NCBI GenBank assembly: GCA_934541105.1
Contig: CAKTDA010000003.1
Coordinates: 488,655 to 552,654 of the forward strand
DNA from: an uncultured Luteitalea sp.
GTDB taxonomy: Bacteria; Acidobacteriota; Vicinamibacteria; Vicinamibacterales; Vicinamibacteraceae
Length of the DNA stretch: 64,000 bases
Direction: 5' to 3'
The notes beneath the pieces are model-generated. The model did not search any database. It was not told the DNA's origin and saw nothing but the letters and a program-made list of their open reading frames with translations. A program made the translations under genes and the position numbers. Positions 18,631-30,869 of the stretch are shown piece by piece. Within the stretch, counting starts at the first letter, position 1. Every line of letters begins with the position of its first letter.

Positions 18631-20292
18631 ATGAGCACTTGGGACGAAGATTTCCGCCAGCTCCAGGCGGAGTTCCTGCGCGGCGGCCCTGCTCGGCTCG
18701 CAGACATCGACGACACGCTCGACAGGCTCGATCGGGGCACCGCTGCGACGCTTGCCGACCTGAAGCGGCACTTCCACAAGCTGGCTGGTGCCGGTGCGAC
18801 GTATCAACGTCCGCAGATCAGCAGCCTCGCCAAGGAAGCCGAGCGCCGCTGCGACGAGTTGCTGCGCGACCACGCGCAGCCGACGACAGAGGACGTCACA
18901 CGCTGGCGGGACATCCGGGCGCGTCTCGCGGCGCTGTTCGACGAGGGCCTCGCGACGACGGTGGTGCCCGACGCGGCACAGGCCGAGGTCGTCGTCAGCG
19001 CGGCCAGCGAAAGTGCGCGCGCCGAACTCGACGTGCTCCTCGTGGACGAAAACCAGGAGACGCGGCGCCTGCTCGCGTCGGTGCTCCAGCACGAAGGCAT
19101 CCCCGTGCGCGAGGCGGGCACCGTGGCGCAGGCAAAGGCCCGCATCGACGAGCGTGTGCCCGACGGCCTCATGGTGGATGTCCGCCTGCCCGACGGCTCT
19201 GGCTATGGCGTCGTCGAGTACGTGCGGCAGCGCGACGATGGCGAGGACGCCGCGATCCTGATGCTGAGCGCGGCGGGTGACTTCCTGGACCTTGCCGAGG
19301 CCATCCACGCCGGCGCCGACGCCTGCTACACCAAGCCCGCCGAGATCGAACCTGCCTACCGGAAGCTCCTCCAGATGCTCGAGGGCGCGCAGGCCGACAT
19401 TCCCCGCATCCTCGTGGTCGAGGACGACGAGTTCCATGCCGGGTTCGCGCGCACGGTGCTCGAGTCGGCGGGATACCACGTGGACGTGTGCGGCGCGCCG
19501 CGGCAGTTCATCGAGCAGATGGCGACGTCCCAGCCCGAACTGCTGCTGATGGACGTCAACCTGCCCGAGGTCTCGGGCTACGACCTCGCGCGGCTCGTGC
19601 GGCAGCAGGAGCAGCATGCGGCGCTGCCCATCATCTTCCTGACGTCGGACGGCGAGATGGAGGCGCGGATCCGCGCGGCGAAGGCCGGCGGCGACGAGCA
19701 CCTCACGAAGCCGGTCCACCCCGCGCTGCTCGCGTCGGCGGTGGGCGCGCGGCTCGAGCGGGCGCGCTTCCTCAAGAGCCTGCTGCATCGCGACGGGCTC
19801 ACGCGGCTGCTCACGCACGCGTCGTTCATGGAGCAGGTGCAGCAGGTGGTGGATCGCCGGCAGCGATCCGCGAACGGCCCGGCATCGCTCGTGCTGCTCG
19901 ACGTCGATCACTTCAAGCGCATCAACGACACGTACGGGCACCAGGCCGGCGACCGCGTGCTCGCGACGCTCGCGGGTTCACTGCGCCAGCACCTGCGCCG
20001 CACCGACATCGTCGGCCGGTATGGCGGCGAGGAGTTCGGCGTCCTGCTGGATCAACTCTCGGTGGAGGACGCGCAGCGGCTGATTGCGCGGCTGCTGCGC
20101 GAGTTCGCGGCGCTCGATCACGCGGCTGGCGAACAGCATTTCCGCGTCACGTTCAGCGCAGGCATTGCGCCGTGGACCCCGGGCATCCAGCGGCACGCCT
20201 GGATCGAGGCGGCCGACCAGGCCCTCTATGCGGCGAAGAAGGCCGGCCGGAACCGCGTGCTCGTTGCAGGGCAGACGGACGCGCCGACCTGA
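18631..20292 (+). CDS. Hpt-REC-REC-GGDEF protein, diguanylate cyclase
   Basis: This 553-residue signalling protein makes the second messenger c-di-GMP. An Hpt-like helical domain (about 15-90) contains HFHKLAGAGATYQ with the phospho-accepting His. A first receiver (about 130-250) has the Asp of MVDVRLPDGSG and the Lys of YTKPAE. A second receiver (about 260-375) has VVEDDE, MDVNLPEVSG and LTKPVHP. The GGDEF domain (about 390-550) has the active-site GRYGGEEFG, and an RxxD inhibitory site (RRTD) five residues before it. The ATG at 18631 is chosen over a GTG at 18601. No kinase is adjacent, so phosphate probably comes from a remote sensor. There are no membrane segments. Confidence 0.9.
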   Translation: MSTWDEDFRQLQAEFLRGGPARLADIDDTLDRLDRGTAATLADLKRHFHKLAGAGATYQRPQISSLAKEAERRCDELLRDHAQPTTEDVTRWRDIRARLAALFDEGLATTVVPDAAQAEVVVSAASESARAELDVLLVDENQETRRLLASVLQHEGIPVREAGTVAQAKARIDERVPDGLMVDVRLPDGSGYGVVEYVRQRDDGEDAAILMLSAAGDFLDLAEAIHAGADACYTKPAEIEPAYRKLLQMLEGAQADIPRILVVEDDEFHAGFARTVLESAGYHVDVCGAPRQFIEQMATSQPELLLMDVNLPEVSGYDLARLVRQQEQHAALPIIFLTSDGEMEARIRAAKAGGDEHLTKPVHPALLASAVGARLERARFLKSLLHRDGLTRLLTHASFMEQVQQVVDRRQRSANGPASLVLLDVDHFKRINDTYGHQAGDRVLATLAGSLRQHLRRTDIVGRYGGEEFGVLLDQLSVEDAQRLIARLLREFAALDHAAGEQHFRVTFSAGIAPWTPGIQRHAWIEAADQALYAAKKAGRNRVLVAGQTDAPT

Positions 20293-20334
20293 GGTCGGCG
20301 CGCAACGCGCGGGCCGCCACCCGCCACCCGGCCT

Positions 20335-21249
20335 CTACGACGTCTTCTTCACGACCTGCATCGCGGTGGCGATCATCGACGAGATGTCGTTTGTCGTCGC
20401 CGGCACGATCATCGTGTTGGTCTTCTGGGCGAGGTTGCCGAACTGCGTGATGTACTGCTCGGCCACGCGCAGCTGCACGGCCTCGGTGCCGCCGGGCGTC
20501 TGCATCGCGGCGGCGACCTCGCGGATGCCCTCGGCCGTCGCGCGGGCGACGGCCATGATCGCGGCGGCCTGGCCTTCGGCCTCGTTGATCTGCTGCTGGC
20601 GCCGCGCTTCCGAGCTCTTGATGACTTCCTGCTTGTTGCCTTCCGCGTTGTTGATGGCCGCGTCGCGCTGGCCTTCCGAGGTCAGGATCACCGCGCGCTT
20701 CTCGCGCTCGGCGCGCATCTGCTTCTCCATCGCGGCGAGCACGTCGGAGGGCGGCGTGATGTTCTTGATCTCGTAGCGGAGGACCTTCACACCCCACGGG
20801 TCGGTGGCCTTGTCCACCTCGCTCACGACCTGCGTGTTGATGTTGGTGCGCTCCTCGAACGTCTTGTCGAGGTCGATCTTGCCGACCTCGCTGCGAAGCG
20901 TCGTCTGGGCGAGCTGCGAGATGGCGAAGTGGTAGTCGGAGATGCCGTAGGAGGCGCGCTCCGGGTTGAGCACCTTGAGGTAGAGCACGCCGTCCACGCC
21001 GACCTGCACGTTGTCGCGGGTGATGCAGACCTGTGCCGGGATGTCGATGGCCGTCTCCTTCAACGAGTGCTTGTAGCGCACGACGTCGATGAACGGCACG
21101 AGGATGTGGAAGCCGGCGTCGAGCGTGCCGGCGTAGCGCCCGAGGCGCTCGACCACGTAGGCACTCTGTTGCGGGACGACGATCGCGGTCTTGGCGACGA
21201 TGATCAGCACCAGGATCGCGAAGATGATCAGGACGATGAGGCCTTCCAC
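20335..21249 (-). CDS. SPFH/stomatin-like membrane protease-associated protein (QmcA-like)
   Basis: The start is GTG at 21249, 2 bp after the nfeD stop; the longer frame above it is the shadow of nfeD. The 304-residue product has one N-terminal membrane helix (GLIVLIIFAILVLIIVAK), an SPFH domain (VVPQQSAYVVERLGRY... to about 200) and a charged coiled coil with EGQRDAAINNAEG and ARRQQQINEAEGQAAA. Such proteins form ring scaffolds in the inner membrane, often with an NfeD partner and FtsH. The nfeD-SPFH operon here is the classical arrangement. The gene converges on the GGDEF gene with 42 bp between. Confidence 0.92.
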   Translation of the reverse strand: MEGLIVLIIFAILVLIIVAKTAIVVPQQSAYVVERLGRYAGTLDAGFHILVPFIDVVRYKHSLKETAIDIPAQVCITRDNVQVGVDGVLYLKVLNPERASYGISDYHFAISQLAQTTLRSEVGKIDLDKTFEERTNINTQVVSEVDKATDPWGVKVLRYEIKNITPPSDVLAAMEKQMRAEREKRAVILTSEGQRDAAINNAEGNKQEVIKSSEARRQQQINEAEGQAAAIMAVARATAEGIREVAAAMQTPGGTEAVQLRVAEQYITQFGNLAQKTNTMIVPATTNDISSMIATAMQVVKKTS

Positions 21250-21251
21250 GG

Positions 21252-21695
21252 TCAGAGCACTCCTTCGCGGCGGATCGAGATGGTCAGGCCGTCCACCGAC
21301 GTCACCAGGCAGCGTTGGCCGGGCGTGATCGGATCGGGCCCCATGTTGCGGGCGGTCCAGACCGTGCCACGGAGCTGCGCACGTCCCAGGCCGCCTGCCG
21401 GGATGCCGTCCATGGCGACCGCGACCTCGCCGCGGAGGGAGTCGACGTCGCCGGATCGGGGAGTCCTTGCTTCCATCAAACGCAGGAGGGGGGCCCGGAA
21501 GAACAGCAGGGTCGCCACCGAGAAGACGGTGAAGAGCAGCCACTGCAGCCAGGCGGGCCCGCCGGCGCCGACGACGACGAGTCCGCCGACGAGCGTCGCG
21601 CCGATGCCGAAGAACACGAGAAAGAACCCGCCCGGGGTCGCGAGCTCGAGGCCCATCAGCACCAGCCCCAGCACCACCCAGTACCACCAGATCAT
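21252..21695 (-). CDS. NfeD-like membrane protein
   Basis: This 147-residue protein has an N-terminal membrane region of about three helices (WWYWVVLGLVLMGLELATPGG and later LQWLLFTVFSVATLLFF) and a C-terminal OB-fold (about 85-147, LRGEVAVAMDGIPAGG... GLTISIRREGVL). It is the short NfeD form without the ClpP-like protease domain. Short NfeD proteins accompany stomatin-type SPFH proteins, and the SPFH gene begins 2 bp after this stop. A perfect TATAAT lies 31 bp upstream of the ATG. Assignment is confident; the precise cellular role of the pair in this group is not known. Confidence 0.87.
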   Translation of the reverse strand: MIWWYWVVLGLVLMGLELATPGGFFLVFFGIGATLVGGLVVVGAGGPAWLQWLLFTVFSVATLLFFRAPLLRLMEARTPRSGDVDSLRGEVAVAMDGIPAGGLGRAQLRGTVWTARNMGPDPITPGQRCLVTSVDGLTISIRREGVL

Positions 21696-21726
21696 CCGGA
21701 CGCTCCGTCAGTGAGAAGACGCGGCA

Positions 21727-21732
21727 ATTATA
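21727..21732 (-). promoter_or_regulatory. -10 box of the nfeD-SPFH operon
   Basis: TATAAT on the minus strand matches the -10 consensus fully, in otherwise GC-rich DNA, 31 bp before the nfeD ATG. No good -35 box is seen at the normal distance. Confidence 0.5.
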
Positions 21733-21966
21733 GGGATATCGGCGCACGGCGCGGCGGGCTGCAGGCGCGCCCGGCGAACATGTCCGCTGCGGCGACGACA
21801 AACGACGCACCTGTGGCAGGTTGCCGGCCGCTTATGACACAATCGCGCGCGGTTCATGGCGGACGCGTGCGCAGGAAGGTGTCGATGCGCGCATCGACGG
21901 GGCCGAAGTGTCCCCAGCGGGCAACGGGTGCCCCGCGTCCGGCCAAACGCTGACGAGATCCATCAC

Positions 21967-24435
<2,469 letters not shown>

Positions 24436-24444
24436 GCGTAGGCA

Positions 24445-24472
24445 GCCTGAAGCCTACGGCCTACAGCCTACG
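24445..24472 (+). repeat. Heptamer repeats between hppA and the desulfurase-like gene
   Basis: Four consecutive 7-mers are seen: GCCTGAA, GCCTACG, GCCTACA, GCCTACG. Together with CGTAGGC at 24437-24443 the second unit can form a 7-bp stem. They fill the whole 38-bp spacer. Confidence 0.6.
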
Positions 24473-24473
24473 T

Positions 24474-25706
24474 ATGGATTCGGTCCGCGCCCAGTTCCCT
24501 GCACTTCGACGTGTGCACGCCGGCCACCCCGTCGCCTATTTCGACGGGCCCGGCGGCACGCAGGTGCCGCTCGCCGTCGTCGACGCGATGCGCGACTACC
24601 TGCTGCATCACAACGCGAACACGCACTGGGCCTACCCGAGCAGCCGCGAGACCGACGCGCTGCTGCTCGACGCGCGACGGACCTATGCCGCGTTCTTCGG
24701 CGCGCCGGACCCCTCGTGGGTGAGCTTCGGCCAGAACATGACGACGATCACCTTCCACGTCGCGCGCGCCCTCGCGCGGCAATGGAAGGCCGGCGACGAG
24801 ATCGTCGTCACCGAACTCGATCACCACGCCAACGTGGATCCCTGGCGTGAGGCCGCACGCGACCGCGATCTCGTCGTGCGCACCGTGCCCCTCGCCGCCG
24901 ACCGCGCCAGCCTCGACATGGACGCCCTCGCCGCGGCGATGACGACGCGCACGCGGCTGCTTGCCGTCGGCGCAGCCTCCAACGCCATCGGCACGATCAC
25001 CGACGTCGCCGCCGCGACGCGGATCGCGCACGACGCCGGCGCGCTCGTCTTCGTGGACGCGGTGCACTACGCGCCGCACGCGTGCGTGGACGTGCAGGCG
25101 ATCGGCTGCGACATGCTGGCCTGCTCGCCCTACAAGTTCTACGGGCCGCACCAGGGCATCCTGTGCGCGGACCCCGCGCTCATCTCGACGCTGCCCCTGC
25201 CGAAGCTGCGTCCCGCACCCGCGACGCCGCCGGACGCGCTCGAGACCGGCACCCAGAGCCACGAGGGCATCGTCGGCGCCGCGGCGGCGGTCCGGTTCCT
25301 CGCGTCGGTCGCCAGCGGAGCGCCTGCACCGGACGCGCCCGCTGCATTGCGCGCCGCCCTCACGGCCAGCTACGAGCATCTGCACGAGGACGCCGCGTCG
25401 CTGACCCGGCGGCTCTGGGACGGCCTCGGGGCCATTGCCGGCGTCACGCGCTACGGCCGCCCGCCCGGCGAGCCGCGCACGCCGACCGTCTCGTTCACGC
25501 TCGACGCCATGTCGAGCCACGACGTCGCCGCGCGTCTCGTGGACGACGGGCTGTTCGTCTCGTCGGGGGATTTCTACGCGCAGACGCTCGTCGAACGGCT
25601 CGGTCACGGCCGTGACGGGCTCGTGCGCATCGGCGCCGCGTGCTACACGACTGCCGGCGAGATCGATCGGCTGCTCACCGCCGTGGAGCGCCTCGCGACC
25701 CGCTGA
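24474..25706 (+). CDS. Cysteine desulfurase-like PLP enzyme (class V aminotransferase fold)
   Basis: This 410-residue PLP-dependent enzyme has the internal-aldimine lysine in CSPYKFYGPHQG (about 222) and the upstream histidine ELDHHANVDPW (about 119). It resembles the cysteine desulfurase-like branch near CsdA/VC1184 rather than IscS. A cysteine-containing catalytic loop is not evident in the expected C-terminal region, so true desulfurase activity is doubtful. The ATG at 24474 directly follows the heptamer repeats, 38 bp after hppA. The upstream part of the open frame is a shadow of hppA. The gene converges on the hybrid kinase with a 20-bp gap. Fold is certain, substrate unknown. Confidence 0.82.
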   Translation: MDSVRAQFPALRRVHAGHPVAYFDGPGGTQVPLAVVDAMRDYLLHHNANTHWAYPSSRETDALLLDARRTYAAFFGAPDPSWVSFGQNMTTITFHVARALARQWKAGDEIVVTELDHHANVDPWREAARDRDLVVRTVPLAADRASLDMDALAAAMTTRTRLLAVGAASNAIGTITDVAAATRIAHDAGALVFVDAVHYAPHACVDVQAIGCDMLACSPYKFYGPHQGILCADPALISTLPLPKLRPAPATPPDALETGTQSHEGIVGAAAAVRFLASVASGAPAPDAPAALRAALTASYEHLHEDAASLTRRLWDGLGAIAGVTRYGRPPGEPRTPTVSFTLDAMSSHDVAARLVDDGLFVSSGDFYAQTLVERLGHGRDGLVRIGAACYTTAGEIDRLLTAVERLATR

Positions 25707-25726
25707 CCGCCGTGCCGGCGGCTGCG

Positions 25727-28700
25727 TCAGGCGAGTGTCGGTGCCGGCGCGGCGTGGCCGTCGAGCAGGCCGCGCAGTTCGTCGAATCGGAGCGGCTTGG
25801 GCAGGTAGTCGTCCATGCCGGCGTCGAGGCAGCGCTGGCGATCGCCTTCCATGGCATTGGCGGTCAACGCGATGATGGTCGTGCGGTGCGCCCCGCCCTG
25901 CTCGCGCTGCCGGATGAGGGCCGTGGCCTGGTACCCGTCGCACTCCGGCATCTGGCAATCCATCAACACCACGTCGTACGGGATGCGGCCGAGCGCTTCG
26001 ACCGCCTCGAGGCCGTTGGCCACGGTGTCCACGCGGTGCCCGAGCTTGTCGAGCATGCGCGCCGCGACCCGCTGGTTGACCGGGTTGTCCTCGGCGAGCA
26101 GGACGCGCATACGGCGTCCACCCGTTCCCGAGACGTCGACGGTGACCGGACGGAGTGCCGGCACCGCGACGGCCGGACCCGCAGGTGCCGCCGGTTCGGA
26201 CAGGACGGCACGCGTGAGCGCCTGGAGCAGGTAGCGCTTCTTCACCGGCCGGGCGATGAGCCCGCTGAATCCGCGCGCGAGCGCATCGTCGAGGCTTCCC
26301 GGCGCCATGCCCGGTGTCGAGAGCAGCAGGGGGAGTGCAGACGACGTCGGTCGTGAGTGGATGCGTTCGCCGAGCGCGAGGCCGTCGAGGTCGGGCATCC
26401 GCTGGTCCACGATCGCGAAGTCGAACGGCCGGCCCGTGGCGTCGGCCGCGTCGAGGGCCTGGAGTGCCGCATGCGGCGAGGACGTGGCGACGACGTCCAC
26501 GCCCCAGGCCGTGAGCAGGCTGCGGAACACGTGGAGGCTGATGTCGTGGTCGTCCACGCAGAGCGCCCGCCGGCCGCGCAGTTGCGCGCTCACGGCACCG
26601 TCCTCGACGAAGGCGATGCGCTCGACCCTGACGGTGAACCAGAACGTGCTGCCCTGGCCCGGCACGCTGCGCAGGCCCACCGCGCCGCCCATCGCCTCGG
26701 CGAGCTGCCGGCAGATGGCGAGGCCGAGGCCCGTGCCGCCGTACTTGCGCGTCGTGGATGCGTCGGCCTGGGTGAACGGCTCGAACAGCCGCGCCTGCAC
26801 GTGCGTGGGAATCCCGACGCCGGTGTCGATGACCTCGAAGCGGACGACCGCGCGCGTGCCGATGGCCTCGTCGACGGTGATGCGCACGCTCACCGATCCA
26901 GCCGCGGTGAACTTGACCGCGTTGGCGAGCAGGTTGAGCAGCACCTGCCGGAGGCGGCCGGGGTCGCCCTTGACGACCGACGGGACGTCGGGCGCCGCAA
27001 AGCCGCCCAGCTCGAGGCCCTTGCGGCGCGCGGGCTCCGCCACGAGATCGAGCGCGTCCTCGAGGATTGCCCGCACGTCGAACTCCACGGTCTCGAGCGC
27101 GAGCTTGCCGGCCTCGATCTTCGAGAAGTCGAGGATGTCGTTGATGATGGTCAGCAGGTGCTCGGCCGAACCGCGGACCGACTCGGCGAACTCGCGCTGC
27201 TCGCCCGTGAGCGGCGTGTCGAGCAGCAGCCCGGTCATCCCGATGATGCCGTTCATCGGCGTCCGGATCTCGTGGCTCATCGTCGCGAGGAAGCCGCTCT
27301 TGGCGGCGGTCGCCGCAAGCGCGGTGTCGCGCGCCTGCGCCAGCTCCACGGCGTGTGTCTCGAGTTCGGCCAGGTAGCGTGCGCGATCGGCCTCGGCGAC
27401 GGCCTCGACGGTGTTGTCCTGCACGAAGGACCAGACCATCGGCTCGCCCTGCGGGTCGCGCATCAGCGTGCCGGTCAGGAGCACGGGCACTTCGTTGCCG
27501 TCTCGCGCGCGGAGCCGCGTGCGGTAGGGGCCGTAGGCTCCGCGAAGCTGCAGTTCCTCGGTCTGCCGGACGATGAGCGCGCGATCGGTGAGCAGGTCGG
27601 CTGCCTGGATCTCGGACAACTCGTCGAGCGTGTAGCCGAGCAACTGCAGCAGCGCGGGGTTCGCGTGCTCGACGCGCCGCTCGCCGCGCGACAGGATCAG
27701 TCCCAGTGGCGAGGTGAGGAAGAGGCCACGGAACTGGACTTCCGATTCCATCAGCCGATCGCGGACGACGGCAAGCGCCTTCAGCGATTCCTGGAGGGAG
27801 GCGTTGCTGGCGCCGAGTGCCGCGGCACGCGCGTGGCCGATGCCGTACGTGCGTGCGGCCACGCCGGCGACGCTCCCAAGCAGCAGGCCGAGCACGAGCA
27901 CGAGGCGCGGCAGTCCGCTGACCTGGTCGGCAAGGAGGGCTGCCGTCGGTGCGACGTGCAGCACGAGCGTCGCACCGCCTGGCAGGTCGACGGCCGACGT
28001 ATCGGCAGTCGGCAGGGCGAAGCGGGACGCCGGCGCCGACGCCTGGTGCTGGTAGAGGGCGGTGCCGTCCTCGCGGCTCACGGTGACGGCGTATGGGGAT
28101 CCCGACGTCACGACCGCGAGCAGCGCGTCGAGGCCGTACCAGGCGGTCAGCGCGCGTGGCCCGGCGCCGCCGACTGGCTGGAGGCCGAGAGCCAGGGCGA
28201 AGCCGCGCGGGGCGTTGTCGTCCATGCGGGCCGGCGCCCACACGACGGCGTCGCGCTGCAGGGCGGCGTGGCGGATGGCGTCCCGGCGGCCTGGTGCGAC
28301 CGTACGCAGGTCGGCGGCGTGCTGATCGGGAACGGCCCACAGGATCTCGCCCGTGGCGTCGGCGACCGCGATCCCGGTGAGCGCACTCCCGGGACTCGTG
28401 ACGTAGCTGGACGCGTCGGCGCTCCACGCTGCGGCTGTTGCGACCGATCCGTTCTCATAGCGCGCGCGCATCCGCTGGAGCACGCCCTGCGTGCTGGCGA
28501 TCTGCTGGTGCAGGGCGTCCTGAAGGCGGCGCGTCTCGGTGGCGGCCTGCCGGCGCACGCTCGCGGCCTCCTGGCAGTTCAGGGCCTGGGCCAGGATCAC
28601 GGCGCAGCCGCCGACGAACAGGGTGACGGTGCCCGGCAGCCAGCGCTGCCAGTCCGTGCTGCCGCGGCTGACGGTGTCGTGCAGGACCGCACCGGCGACG

Positions 28701-29263
28701 AGCAGGCAGCAGAGGGCCAGCTGCGGCGACATCAGCAGGTAGCGCAGCCAGCTGTCCTGAGCCCCGGCCGACGCCCATGTGACCACGCTCGTGGTCGCGA
28801 GGAACGCCAGCAGCAGGCTGCCCCACACCTGGAGGCGTGCAAGGGTCGCGGGCGACAGCCTGTCGCGCCGGACCGTCGCGCAGCCGATCAGCGCGGTGAC
28901 GACGATGCAGAGGATGGCCTGGCGGGCGGGAAGGAGGGGCTCGAACGCCGGGATCAACGGTGCGAGCTGCGGCACCGCGTCGAGCGCGCCCTGCGTGAGG
29001 ATCGTCGCCCCGGCGCCGAGGAGTGCCAGGAGCGACAGGCGTCGCGCCACGGCCTCCCGACCGTGCCACGTCGCCAGGATGCTCGCGATCGCGGGCGTCA
29101 TCAGGACCACCGTCAGCAGGTGGATGCTGAGGCGGAGCGGTCCCACGGGGGCGCCGAATGCCCGGGCCGCCAGCGTCAGCAGGCCGATGGCACAGAGCAC
29201 GAGTGCCGCGCCGAGCAGGAGCCCGCTCGTGCGTCGTGCTGACGGGGAAGCGGCGTCAGGCAT
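25727..29263 (-). CDS. Membrane hybrid sensor histidine kinase with two receivers
   Basis: This 1178-residue sensor has an N-terminal array of about seven or eight membrane helices (to about 220). A CHASE-like extracytoplasmic region bounded by helices (about 225-450) and a PAS domain (about 490-610, [16 protein letters not shown]) follow. The HisKA box is [16 protein letters not shown], and the ATPase domain has [16 protein letters not shown] and [10 protein letters not shown] degenerate receiver (about 900-1020, [19 protein letters not shown]) and a canonical receiver (about 1052-1170, [22 protein letters not shown]) end the protein. The layout is BarA-like. The ATG at 29263 is preferred to a TTG at 29317. 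No cognate regulator is adjacent. Confidence 0.9.
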   Translation of the reverse strand: MPDAASPSARRTSGLLLGAALVLCAIGLLTLAARAFGAPVGPLRLSIHLLTVVLMTPAIASILATWHGREAVARRLSLLALLGAGATILTQGALDAVPQLAPLIPAFEPLLPARQAILCIVVTALIGCATVRRDRLSPATLARLQVWGSLLLAFLATTSVVTWASAGAQDSWLRYLLMSPQLALCCLLVAGAVLHDTVSRGSTDWQRWLPGTVTLFVGGCAVILAQALNCQEAASVRRQAATETRRLQDALHQQIASTQGVLQRMRARYENGSVATAAAWSADASSYVTSPGSALTGIAVADATGEILWAVPDQHAADLRTVAPGRRDAIRHAALQRDAVVWAPARMDDNAPRGFALALGLQPVGGAGPRALTAWYGLDALLAVVTSGSPYAVTVSREDGTALYQHQASAPASRFALPTADTSAVDLPGGATLVLHVAPTAALLADQVSGLPRLVLVLGLLLGSVAGVAARTYGIGHARAAALGASNASLQESLKALAVVRDRLMESEVQFRGLFLTSPLGLILSRGERRVEHANPALLQLLGYTLDELSEIQAADLLTDRALIVRQTEELQLRGAYGPYRTRLRARDGNEVPVLLTGTLMRDPQGEPMVWSFVQDNTVEAVAEADRARYLAELETHAVELAQARDTALAATAAKSGFLATMSHEIRTPMNGIIGMTGLLLDTPLTGEQREFAESVRGSAEHLLTIINDILDFSKIEAGKLALETVEFDVRAILEDALDLVAEPARRKGLELGGFAAPDVPSVVKGDPGRLRQVLLNLLANAVKFTAAGSVSVRITVDEAIGTRAVVRFEVIDTGVGIPTHVQARLFEPFTQADASTTRKYGGTGLGLAICRQLAEAMGGAVGLRSVPGQGSTFWFTVRVERIAFVEDGAVSAQLRGRRALCVDDHDISLHVFRSLLTAWGVDVVATSSPHAALQALDAADATGRPFDFAIVDQRMPDLDGLALGERIHSRPTSSALPLLLSTPGMAPGSLDDALARGFSGLIARPVKKRYLLQALTRAVLSEPAAPAGPAVAVPALRPVTVDVSGTGGRRMRVLLAEDNPVNQRVAARMLDKLGHRVDTVANGLEAVEALGRIPYDVVLMDCQMPECDGYQATALIRQREQGGAHRTTIIALTANAMEGDRQRCLDAGMDDYLPKPLRFDELRGLLDGHAAPAPTLA

Positions 29264-29341
29264 GGAGAACGTGGGGCGTCGCGAGACCACGATCGGAATC
29301 GGGGCGCCCCTCGTCAAGCATCGGCCGCGGGCGTGCCGTCT

Positions 29342-30577
29342 TTAGCGCTGCTGCTTCAGCCCGCGCACCTTCATGGGCAGGCCGAACAGGTCGATGAAGC
29401 CGCGTGCCGCGGTGACGTCGTAGTTGGCCATCGCGAAGCTCGCGAGGCTCGTGTCGTAGAGCGACTGGGGCGAGGTGGCGCTCACGGCCGTGGCGCGGCC
29501 CTTGTACAACTTCACGCGCACGCGGCCGGAGACCACCTGGTTTGCGTGATCGACAAAGGCCTGCAGCGCCTCGCGCAGCGGGTGGAACCACTGCCCGTAG
29601 TACACGAGCTCGCCGTACTTCAGCGCAATCCGCTGCTTCTCGTGATAGAGCTCGCGTTCGAGGCACAGCTGCTCGAGCGCCTTGTGCGCCTCGTAGAGGA
29701 TCGTGCCGCCCGGTGTCTCGTACACACCGCGGCTCTTCATGCCGACGAGGCGGTTCTCCACGAGCGTGACCTGGCCGACGCCGTGGCGTCCTCCGATCTC
29801 GTTCAGCCGCTCGATCAGGAGGTGGCCCTTCCCGGCGAACGACTTCTTGTCGATGGCCACCGGCACGCCGGCCTCGAAGTCGATGGTGACGTACTCGGCG
29901 CGGTTGGGCGCCTTCGACGGCGGCACCGAGATCGTGTAGACGCGGTCGTTCGGCTCGGCGGCCGGGTCCTCGATCTCGGCGCCCTCGTGGCTGATGTGCC
30001 AGAGGTTGCGGTCCTGCGAGTAGATCTTCTTCTTCGTCTGCAGGATCGGGATGCCGTGCTTGCGCGCGTAGTCGATGGCCGTCTCGCGGTCGGTGAGGCC
30101 GTCAGCGAGGAACTGCGGATCCTTCCAGGGCGAGATGATGGCCAGCGTCGGGTCGAGCGCCTGGTAGGTCAGCTCGAAGCGGACCTGGTCGTTCCCCTTG
30201 CCCGTGGCGCCGTGGCCGACCGCGTCGGCGCCGACCTTCTGCGCGTAGAGCACCTGGTGCCTGGCAATCAGCGGCCGCGCGATGCTCGTGCCGAGCAGGT
30301 AGTCCTGCTCGTAGGTCGCGTGCGCCCGCAGCATCGGGAAGCAGTACTGCTCGGCGAACTCCTTGCGCAGGTCCTTGACGAGCACCGCATCGGCGCCGCT
30401 CTTCTTCGCCTTGTCCTCGATGGCCGAGAGCTCGTCGCCCTGTCCGAGTTCCGCGGCAAACGCATACAGCTTGACGCCCGGGTAGCGCGACTTCAGCCAG
30501 GGCAGGATGACCGACGTGTCGAGTCCGCCCGAATAGGCGAGGACGATCTTCTTTGGCGACGCGGATGCAGCACTCAT
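29342..30577 (-). CDS. argG: Argininosuccinate synthase
   Basis: This enzyme joins citrulline and aspartate, using ATP, in arginine biosynthesis. The 411-residue product has the PP-loop AYSGGLDTSV near its start, YEQDYLLGTSIARP, GHGATGKGNDQVRF and YTISVPPSKAPN, all typical. Full length and unbroken. The ATG at 30577 has a TATACT box only 8 bp upstream, so the mRNA may have almost no leader. No other arginine genes are nearby; the neighbours on both sides are signalling kinases. Confidence 0.97.
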   Translation of the reverse strand: MSAASASPKKIVLAYSGGLDTSVILPWLKSRYPGVKLYAFAAELGQGDELSAIEDKAKKSGADAVLVKDLRKEFAEQYCFPMLRAHATYEQDYLLGTSIARPLIARHQVLYAQKVGADAVGHGATGKGNDQVRFELTYQALDPTLAIISPWKDPQFLADGLTDRETAIDYARKHGIPILQTKKKIYSQDRNLWHISHEGAEIEDPAAEPNDRVYTISVPPSKAPNRAEYVTIDFEAGVPVAIDKKSFAGKGHLLIERLNEIGGRHGVGQVTLVENRLVGMKSRGVYETPGGTILYEAHKALEQLCLERELYHEKQRIALKYGELVYYGQWFHPLREALQAFVDHANQVVSGRVRVKLYKGRATAVSATSPQSLYDTSLASFAMANYDVTAARGFIDLFGLPMKVRGLKQQR

Positions 30578-30585
30578 GACGCATC

Positions 30586-30591
30586 AGTATA
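30586..30591 (-). promoter_or_regulatory. -10 box of argG, leaderless spacing
   Basis: TATACT on the minus strand matches 5 of 6 consensus bases and ends 8 bp before the argG ATG. Transcription would begin at or within a base or two of the start codon. No good -35 box is seen. Confidence 0.45.
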
Positions 30592-30621
30592 AGCGGCGCC
30601 CGCCTGCCGAAGGATGGGAGC

Positions 30622-30635
30622 ATCGACGCGTCGAT
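30622..30635. repeat. 14-bp perfect palindrome, copy 2 of a shared 12-mer
   Basis: ATCGACGCGTCGAT is a perfect palindrome in the divergent argG/kinase spacer. Its inner 12 bases are identical to the palindrome at 9363-9374. It may be an operator for one of the flanking genes. Confidence 0.4.
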
Positions 30636-30869
30636 AACCAACGGTAGTGACAAAGATCGGCACGCGCGATCGGCATGCGGACGAAGACCCTTCACGCCGC
30701 TGACATTTGTTCAGCACCTGCGCGCAATCGTTCGCGGTCGCCGGCGACGCTCCCACCGAAATCAGCAGCAAATACGGTTCGAAACGACGATGCGCGGATT
30801 GTGACGACTCTTGCATTGCATCCAACTCGTCAGCATGTCCGGCTCCTCACGGCGCAGGTCGCCCTTCTC

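Noticed and set aside
24468..28427. Very long minus-strand frame of 1319 codons
   Set aside because: Covers the desulfurase antisense and an alternative frame of the hybrid kinase; composition is Arg/Pro-rich and no motif is found.
26357..29242. Plus-strand frame of about 960 codons opposite the hybrid kinase
   Set aside because: Complement of a clear kinase; no independent motifs.
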